Below the pieces are notes generated by a model. That model saw nothing but the letters and a program-made list of their open reading frames with translations. It was not told where the DNA came from and ran no database searches. From positions 3,596,001-3,660,000 of the forward strand of contig JAVHKY010000005.1 of assembly GCA_035079385.1 (NCBI GenBank): a stretch of DNA of 64,000 nucleotides, given 5' to 3'. This document shows positions 57,242 to 64,000 of the stretch, one piece after another. The stretch's first letter is position 1, and every line of letters begins with the position of its first letter. Origin of the DNA: Aspidiotus rigidus (Eukaryota; Arthropoda; Insecta; Hemiptera; Diaspididae). Both the position numbers and the translations under genes were made by a program.

Positions 57242-57347
57242 AGGACGGATACAAGGTGGAGGAGATATCAACACGGCCCTAGGATTATTGCCGGATAAAT
57301 TAAAAACTGAACTCGCGCTGCATGTCAATTTAAGCGTTTTAAAAAAA
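57242..57347 (+). CDS. CNG channel exon: C-linker, second part
   Basis: A 106-nt exon after the acceptor TTTTTTCACAG. It reads GRIQGGGDINTALGLLPDKL and then KTELALHVNLSVLKK. It completes the split Arg codon at its start and ends in phase 0 before GTAAAA. The run of A at the donor side makes the exact boundary dependent on the family alignment (KK followed by VTIF). Confidence 0.93.
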
Positions 57348-57442
57348 GTAAAATTCGAATCGCGTAGTAAAAAAAAAAAAAAAAATACACACAGGATAAC
57401 AAGGACGATGAAATGTAGCGTGGATGAAATAATTTTCCGTAG

Positions 57443-57597
57443 GTAACGATTTTCCAAGAATGCCAGCCGGAATTTTTACACGACCTTGTATTGAAGATGA
57501 AAGCATTTATATTCACGCCGGGAGACTTGATCTGTCGAAAAGGTGAAGTTGCCAGAGAGATGTTCATTATAGCTGATGGTATTTTAGAGGTGATTAG
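57443..57597 (+). CDS. CNG channel exon: cyclic-nucleotide-binding domain, first part
   Basis: A 155-nt exon: VTIFQECQPEFLHDLVLKMK, then AFIFTPGDLICRKGEVAREM and FIIADGILEVI. These are the CNBD N-terminal helices and first beta strands (TPGD...GE...MFII motifs). It ends with AG of a Ser codon at GTAAGT. Confidence 0.95.
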
Positions 57598-57946
57598 GTA
57601 AGTTGAAGTAATTTTCATTTGAATTTCATTTAGCCATATTTTTCTTCATTAAAAGTATACAACGAGAGAGAAAAAAATTTTTAATCATAGAAACAATATT
57701 TCAATTGTCGATAAAAAGAGCAGTCAAATAGTTCGAAAATTATGATAATTAAAGTAGCTTAATTTACACGAGTGAGAATTGGAGGTACAGAGGAGAATTA
57801 AAAAGACTCATTATCGACATTTCAAACAATTTCATGTAAATTACGACTGTACAAGTGTAGTCTACCAGAAAATAGCTCGACGTAGTTTTGTACATCAAAT
57901 AATTTAAGCGACGATTCTGTATTTCGTTTATTTTTTCTGTCCATAG

Positions 57947-58030
57947 CGAAACTGGTCACGTTTTGACTACCATGATGGCTGGCGATTTTTTTGGTGAAAT
58001 TGGCATTCTAAATCTCGACGGCTTAAACAA
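57947..58030 (+). CDS. CNG channel exon: CNBD phosphate-binding cassette start
   Basis: An 84-nt exon: ETGHVLTTMMAGDFFGEIGI and LNLDGLN. The FGEIGIL segment is the phosphate-binding cassette that contacts the ribose and phosphate of cGMP/cAMP. The exon ends inside a codon (AA before GTAAAT). The next exon should begin close to the Arg-Thr pair that completes the binding site; I found no such exon up to 64000, so the gene continues past the window. Confidence 0.94.
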
Positions 58031-60420
58031 GTAAATGCTTTTTTTTTGTTTTAATAGTTGCATGAGTATAGGTTTAGTCATAAATTTTTTCTTTCGTGCC
58101 TATATTTTCGGGAGAAGAGAGTTTTCACGTCTTCATAAGTTCACGTTTTTAAAACTAATAAAAGTGTTTTGCCGACTGAAAACTAGTCCGGGTAAATTCA
58201 TCAAGTAAAATATTATCCTTATGTTTCTGTACTGTAAGGAAACCCCTTCCATAATGGTCATATGTCCAGTGTTAGCTTATACCTATACCAAACGTACTCG
58301 AAACTAACTTATAAATGTTCTAATGGTACGTAATTTTTTGACATTTAATAAACTTTTCTCCCCGGTTTTCATGGTTTTAGCAAGGGCTACTCATATGTAG
58401 GGAGGAGGAGAGATGTACGAAAAAAACGAATTCTGCTTTGATTACCGACCGTTTCATTTTTGGCCAAGGAAGGGATAATTGAAAGATATACTGGTCGTCA
58501 TTGTGCTATTAATTAACAAGACATTTCTCGTTAAAATACTATATGTAATTTTATTTTAAAAATAAGTCCTATATTTGTACGAAAGGTACTTCTATACTCA
58601 AACTGAAGATATTCTGCGGAGAGGCGTCATTTTTTCCTAATAAGTATTATGCCAAAGATTTACAGGAACAAGAATATGCAAAGGCGGACCTGCAATTCCC
58701 TTCTTCCCTTCCCCCCAAAAAATGATAATCATGATTGTTTTGTGTCTCATAGTGGATAGCGTCATTATTATTTTGTTACTTAAGTATAATCAAGGCTACG
58801 CCCAACTTATGACATTTTCAAGATTTAAATCTTAGTTTAGCTCACGCGCTTACAGAGGCTCTTCAACTTCACCGGCTGTAGGCTATTTTACTTTGTAAGT
58901 CTAGCTAATTAGCTAACGTACTTCAAGCCCTACCTCCTTCTTGTTGTTCCCCCCTTCAAGTCTCATAACCTTCCTTTTCTCAGCGTAGTAAACGATATCA
59001 ATCCTCCTGAAGTCACAAGCCTGAATTACTGACGTATGTTTCGAAATTCGAAGCTACAAATGTTCTAAATGATCAAAATATATGAATTAATTTCAAGCGC
59101 TGAACTTTGCTGAAAGATGCTCTGTCATCGGCTTATTGTGAAATCAAGAAAATTGTTAGATTCCAAAGATTTCTACATACTTTTTCCTAATTGACATCAC
59201 TTCGAAGGCCCCGACCGAATTGAAATTTCTGTTAATAAAAAGAAGATAAAAAATTCGGCTCTTCCCGCATATACACTGGAAGAACACATTAAGATCAAGA
59301 AATTTTATTGATTTCGCGACGTTTCGGACTATCTAGAGTCCTTTTTAAGGCGACGATCAATAAAATTGCTCGATCTTAATGTGTTCGCTTTTAGTGTATG
59401 TGCGGGAAAAGCCGGATTATATCTTCTTTTTATTAGTAGAAAGATCCTTGCACGAATAAATTACCTCAATTGAAATTTCTGTTATTTGAACACATACTTA
59501 CTTCTTATCTGTTTACATCTTATACATACTTCAATTTCAGGCCAACTTAGATGAGAAACGCGTATGTGTATGAATTGTTACGATTTGTTTGATTTCATGT
59601 GGGTATGTATGAGAAAAGAAGGCAATAAAAATTTTGTTTATTCATGTGAGGGAGAGGGGCGGGAAAAATTCTCACCACCGCACCGAAATGTGTTGAGCAA
59701 GAAAAGGATTTGGAAAAAGTTACGCCGTTCAAGCTATGTATATGCAAATACATAAGTTCCAGGAAAAATACTTGAAAAATTTCCGACCTTACAGCTCTGC
59801 AGGAGCGCCACTCGCTATGGGAAATAACACTCGCAGGTTTTTGTACCAGCTTCATCGCTACTACTCCTCCGTTCTAACACCCTTCTTCCTCCGTACTTAA
59901 TATTACTCCCCATACTGAAACTTGGGCTAGACGTTTTTATAACTGAGCGAAAATAGTGCTGTATACCTAATCACTCTGCCTTGAGGATTATGGCTTTAAC
60001 ACCGTCCTCGGAAACCTGACGCATCAACAAGAAATGTAAGCTTTTGACAAAAGTCAAATTTTTCATATTTATGAGTGTATATTTTATGGTCAATTTCCAT
60101 TAAGAATTTCTTTTATGGTCTAGTTTTTAGGTTCTTGCTCGTACGAGTCAAGAGCCACTTGCAATCGCTTTTTTTTTCTTTCTTCAGCATAGTTCGAGTT
60201 CCACTCTTTAAGAGCGCTGACGGCTGAATGTAACAATGTGAATCTAAGGAATCTAAGATTACAAATGAGTGTGCTTGTACTACTGCGTACTGCCTAACTT
60301 GTTTGTTTATTAATTAATTTTATTTAGGAAATTCATTGATTAATAAAAATTAATGGAAAATAAACTGATGTGAGAATTATTTTGCCGAAAATAACATAAC
60401 GAAATTAAAAATTGTCTGAT
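58031..60420. other. CNG intron, mostly unassigned
   Basis: Starts with donor GTAAATGC. Apart from the hairpin at 59230-59440 I recognise no gene or element. Confidence 0.5.
59230..59440. repeat. Hairpin with 85-bp arms and PLE-like centre
   Basis: The left arm (about 59235-59322) includes AATAAAAAGAAGATAAAAAA, CCCGCATATACACT and ACACATTAAGATCAAGAAAT. The right arm (59351-59435) carries the complements (ATTTCTTGATC-like, AGTGTATGTGCGGG, CTTCTTTTTATTA). The loop read on the minus strand is GGACTCTAGATAGTCCGAAA followed by CG, like the stem-GAAA end motif of PLEs. Confidence 0.7.
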
Positions 60421-60424
60421 AATA

Positions 60425-61270
60425 TGGAAAGATGTAAATATTTTAGTAGATATTATTGATTCGTGATCGCATCTAGCTTGGGCTTTCGGTGAATTATGAA
60501 ATTTGGAACAAAGTCCTAATTGGCGAAAAGTTCAACAATCCCTGAGAGTACCTATAGGAAATAAACGTTCTGCATTTGTGTTTTCTTATGTGAATGAAAT
60601 CGATCGGATGAAAAGACTATAATGGCGCATTTACACTGAGTGTTTAAACATTTTTCAACACAACACAACACAACATTCTCCATAAAACCGAATGGAATCG
60701 GATCCGGCGCAACACAACAAAACATTTGGTGTAAATGCGCCATAACAAGCGCAAAAGAATCAGTACTCATTAACAGGAAAAAGAGGATTAAGTAGGTTGA
60801 TGTGTTCTTGATTGATTGCATCATCGTCATTCCAATTATGAATACAGACGCGATTTTCGATCCCATGAAGTGATACCTGCTCATATTTATTTATCAATCA
60901 AAATGTATACCTAGTATAGTACCTAGGAGGATAGATAAATTTTCATAATTACCGGTATCGTCACACTATTTTGTAGGTCCTTATGTATTAGTCCGCAGGA
61001 ACTTTTAGAGTGCTTGAAATCGAATGAAAAACTATGAGATGAATTCCACAAATCGCGGAACAATATATTAGAAAATGTTGATAATGTCGGAAGAGTTAGA
61101 TATTTTAATCGACAGTACTGATGATAGTTTGATCGCACGTAGCTTCGGCTGTTTGTGAATCATATAAAATTTCAAATCATTTTGTAGATTGTCCTTATAC
61201 GTTTTGGTTCTCAGGAACTTGAATGCTTTAGAACGTGATCTTTGGATTGTTTGAAATGATATCTAAGCTA
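60425..61270. repeat. Inverted-repeat arm (left) of tandem ~530-bp units
   Basis: About 1.5 units. GATCGCATCTAGCTTGGGCT at 60467 and GATCGCACGTAGCTTCGGCT at about 61132 mark successive copies (about 545 bp apart once the inserted MITE is removed). The whole arm is an inverted copy of about 63230-64000: for example GGCTACTCATTAACAGG-type sequence near 60766 and TTTTAATCGACAGTACTGAT near 61103, each with a complement in the right arm. Confidence 0.78.
60623..60742. mobile_element. Harbinger-like MITE (120 bp) with TAA duplication
   Basis: TGGCGCATTTACACTGAGTG at the left and the complement of TGGCGCATTTACACCAAATG at the right. TAA flanks both ends (60620-60622, 60743-60745). The matching place in the inverted arm (about 63945) lacks the insert. 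The interior contains a CAACACAACACAACA run. A 3-bp TAA duplication indicates PIF/Harbinger. Confidence 0.88.
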
Positions 61271-62193
61271 ATCCTCTTCGTTCACGTGACGTCACTAACT
61301 GCTACCTAACATCCAGCAATTTTGATCGATAGTATGGGCGATATTCTGCGATAGTATCGCAGAATTTTGCGATAGTAGTACCGGTATCATGCGATGGTGC
61401 TTAGAACATTATATCGACTCCCATAAGAATACACAGGGAACATTTCGATCATGTGTCAGTATTTCAAAATGAGAAATAAATAAGGAATTCAACGTTGATA
61501 ATCAAGATCTGGAAGGTCTCAAGTATTTGAGAATGTATTTTTCGTTTCTCACTTTATTCTTCTATTCAAATATGAGTAAATGATCGAATTCAATTTTTCT
61601 TCTTATGGAAAAGTCCATGTACTTAAAAAAAGTTTGTTTACTTTCCCTAAGCACCATCATCACGAATTTCGAAATTATTTTGAATACAACTTTGAATGAG
61701 TACGATGCTGTGACATACAGGCGTGAACGAAGAGGATTCATTTACAATTATCAATCAAAAATTAATTATCCACTTCCAGTGCGAGTAGAATTTTATTATC
61801 AGAGAAAGTGGTTAGATGGGAACAGTGAACTAGATGGCAAGTGGGAATACCTTTTGTTTTGTAGATGTTGGATGGATATAAAACCTTATCTAAAAATGCT
61901 ACAACAAAATTCCTTTGCAGCCTCGTAGGGAGGCAGCTTGTTTGTATTTTGTACTGCGGTACGGTAATCACAATTACGGTTCTCATTACATTTGCCGTTC
62001 AAATTTTCATTTCTTGATGAATATCAGTTTGATTACGTACCTACATTGAGTGTTCGCTTTTACGGAATAGCATTCAAGAGATAAGAGATATAAACTGTCA
62101 TTGTTGCAATCGGTCCGGGGAATATGAAAATATGATTAAAAGTAGAGTATTGAAGAAATAAGAATGAATGATTGTGTAGGGGTAGTATCTTAA
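61271..62193. other. Spacer between inverted arms
   Basis: Contains one TGACGTCA (61285). TGGGAACAGTGAACTAGATG at about 61818 has its complement near 62485, so the inverted structure continues inward. An open frame at 61605-61928 (107 residues) matches nothing I know. Confidence 0.45.
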
Positions 62194-62195
62194 TA

Positions 62196-62273
62196 CAGTC
62201 GGACCTTGCTAACTCGAACCGCTGGGGCCGAGTAAATTAGTTCGATTTATCTATGGTTCGTTTTATCGAGAAC
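62196..62273. mobile_element. Pogo/Tigger-like end fragment
   Basis: CAGTCGGACCTTGCTAACTC after TA (62194-62195), a typical Tigger terminal repeat, followed by TTCGATTTATC-like internal sequence. No right end; cut off by the GC-rich repeat. Confidence 0.6.
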
Positions 62274-62405
62274 TAGCCGCTTGCGGCACGCCTTCGGCGC
62301 GCCTGGCGGCTAGGCCTGCGGCGCCAGACAGGCTCACGCTTCGCGCTCGCTGTTTCATGATTACGGGCTCGCGCTTCGCGCTCGCAAAGAGCACGCCGCC
62401 GATGG
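62274..62405. repeat. GC-rich palindromic repeat
   Basis: About 130 bp of very GC-rich sequence in AT-rich DNA: GCCTTCGGCGCGCCTGGCGG and two copies of CTCGCGCTTCGCGCTCGC-type palindrome (62334-62352, 62368-62386). Confidence 0.75.
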
Positions 62406-62511
62406 ACTATCACTTGCTGAAAGATACCATATTTCATGAGAGCTCATAACGTTTGAACTTTCAATAGTCAAATATGTATTACCACTTGCCATCTAGTTCA
62501 CTGTTCCCACC

Positions 62512-62513
<2 letters not shown>

Positions 62514-62544
<31 letters not shown>
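62514..62544. repeat. (CA)n microsatellite
   Basis: About 15 CA repeats. Confidence 0.97.
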
Positions 62545-62547
<3 letters not shown>

Positions 62548-62664
62548 ATTCCAAACTCAACCAACAAACAGCCCGCTGGCATGGGTAAAGGCTAATTTTG
62601 TCCTAGCTCTGTCAAGACCGAGGTGTGGGTTTCTGACCATCATAGTCTTATATTTTTCAGAATT

Positions 62665-63158
62665 TCTTCAATATGAGTCATATGGGATTTGGTATTGAGA
62701 ATTCAAGGGAGCCTAGACCTAGATAAAGTAGGATAAAGATGGCCTAGACCTTCCAAGTCCCTCTCCTATCATATATGGCTCAATAGTCGAAATTTTTTTG
62801 AATCCCCTTCCTATCATATATGACTCGATAGTCGAAATTTTTTCAAAGTCTCCCTCCTATCATATTTAGCTCGAGAGTCAAAACTTTTCCAAGTTTTTTG
62901 TTGGACGGCGGAAGGCAAATTTCTCAAAAAGCCACTCATAGAACAGGATCCCTGTTAAAATGTTGACTCTTGAGCTATATATGATAGAAGGGGGACTTGA
63001 AAAAATTCCTATCATATATGGCTCGAGAGTCAAAAGTTTTCTAAGTCCCTCTCGTATCATATATGGCTCGATAGTCCAAATTTTTCCAAGTTTTTTGTTG
63101 GACAGCGGACGGCAAGATTCTCAAAAAGCCCCCTATAGAACAGGTTTCCTGTTAAAAC
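62665..63158. repeat. Modular repeat family, cluster 3
   Basis: A module B fragment (GGGATTTGGTATTGAGAATT, AGCCTAGACCTAGATAAAG) at 62678-62750, then 45-bp units (62755-62890), and two inverted module A ends (62925-62957, 63130-63157: AACAGG...CCTGTTAAAA). It sits within the spacer of the 60.4-64 kb inverted repeat. Confidence 0.85.
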
Positions 63159-63224
63159 ATCACTATCACGACAGCCACATCTAACCACTTTCTCTGATAA
63201 TAAAATCCTACTGGAACTGGATAC

Positions 63225-64000
63225 CCGATTGATATTGATAAGTGAATTAATAAGCGTAGATATCATTTCAAACAATCAAAGATCACGTTCTGTATTCATA
63301 ATTCGAATCACGATTCTACATAATATTGTATTTACGCAATTGATCAAAAACTCATCGCAATTGATCAAAAACACATCAAACTACTCCTACTATTCAGATG
63401 ATATTTTTCTATTTACTTTCGGGATTTGTAGATTAAATCTCATTGCGCTTCTCTTTTGATTTAGAGCAATCGAGTTCCTGAGAACCAAAACATAAGAACC
63501 TACAAAATAATTTGAAATTTCATAATTCACAAAAAGCAGATACTATATGCGATCAAGTATCATCAGTACTGTCGATTAAAATATCTACCTCTTACGACAT
63601 TATGGAACATTTTCTAATATTGTTCCGCGATTTGTGAAATAAATCTCACAGGCTAGTTTTTCCTTCGATTTCGAGAATTCAAGTACTTGCGGACTAAAAA
63701 TAGGACCTACAAAATAGTCTAACAATAAGGAAAATTCATCTACCAGTATCGGATACTTGGATTGATAAATAAGTAAGAGCAGTATCACTTCATGCGATCG
63801 AGAATCACGTTCTGTATTCAAAACTCGAATCACGATTCTATTTCTACAATCGATCAAGAGCACATCAACCTACCGTACTTACTACATATTTTCAACCTCT
63901 TTCTCCTGTTAATGAGTAATAGTTCACTTGCGCTTATTGATCTTTTCATCCGATAGACTTCATCCACAACAGAAAACACAAAACCTGGCCGTTCATTTCG
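63225..64000. repeat. Inverted-repeat arm (right) of tandem ~530-bp units
   Basis: Two direct units: CACGTTCTGTATTCATAATT near 63284 and CACGTTCTGTATTCAAAACT near 63806 (about 522 bp apart). It is an inverted copy of the 60.4-61.3 kb arm and runs to the window edge. Confidence 0.8.

Larger units (their letters stand above)
56915..57946 (+). other. Short CNG introns between C-linker/CNBD exons
   Basis: Introns 56915-57018, 57170-57241, 57348-57442 and 57598-57946 (about 70-350 bp), all GT-AG. They contrast with the 53-kb intron just upstream. A run of A (about 57369-57383) is the only notable sequence. Confidence 0.85.

Noticed and set aside
60552..60884. 110-codon minus-strand frame
   Set aside because: Overlaps the Harbinger-like MITE inserted in one arm; the equivalent arm cannot encode the same protein.
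61605..61928. 107-codon frame
   Set aside because: No recognisable family or domain; part lies in a short inverted repeat.

Overview
The window is AT-rich nuclear DNA of an animal, most likely an arthropod and probably an insect. The evidence is spliced exons of an insect-type cyclic-nucleotide-gated (CNG) channel, Penelope-like and R1/Jockey-group retroelements, many short cut-and-paste transposon remnants and several tandem-repeat arrays. I cannot name the species. No tRNA, rRNA or bacterial-style operon was seen.

The only clearly functional gene is a CNG channel on the + strand. Eight exons are recognisable from protein similarity and matching splice phases: 1585-1735, 2194-2670, 3482-3768, 56856-56914, 57019-57169, 57242-57347, 57443-57597 and 57947-58030. 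They cover the N-terminal tail, S1-S6, the pore, the C-linker and most of the cyclic-nucleotide-binding domain. Exons before 1585 and after 58030 lie outside the window or were not found. One intron, 3769-56855 (about 53 kb), holds most of the window.

Layout of the big intron: 4.9-7.3 kb, mosaic of a modular repeat family (palindrome AACAGG-GAA-CCTGTT plus a 45-bp tandem unit); 7.3-9.1 kb, 5'-truncated R1-like LINE; 9.4-9.8 kb, TA-flanked MITE; 10.4-10.85 kb, promoter-like end of a Penelope-like element (PLE); 11.7-12.85 kb, RNase H-bearing LINE remnant; 12.9-15.1 kb, foldback element; 17.2-19.3 kb, PLE with RT and GIY-YIG domains; 20.0-20.6 kb, MITE; 21.8-26.2 kb, second large cluster of the modular repeats; 26.5-28.9 kb, duplicated segment, pogo-like and hAT-like MITEs and an intact two-zinc-finger ORF on the minus strand; 28.9-31.3 kb, foldback element around a decayed cysteine-rich ORF; 32-36 kb, small hairpin elements; 37.6-40.4 kb, degenerate tandem repeats; 42.2-43.4 kb, AAAT microsatellites and a duplicated block; 45.6-46.8 kb, repeat modules and a second RNase H LINE remnant; 46.8-49.9 kb, 48-bp satellite-like array with higher-order structure; 51.8-52.8 kb, second PLE remnant; 52.8-54.1 kb, ACTAGT-rich inverted-repeat element; 54.2-55.4 kb, terminal-inverted-repeat element full of TGACGTCA. 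The next intron (58031 to the end) carries a PLE-like hairpin and a large inverted pair of ~530-bp repeats.

At the left edge (3-928) is a frameshifted fragment of a protein-primed family-B DNA polymerase of Polinton/Maverick type. The most unusual content is the modular palindrome/45-bp repeat family, the hierarchical 48/288/862-bp array, and the foldback elements. Target-site duplications read directly from the sequence support five or more MITE insertions.
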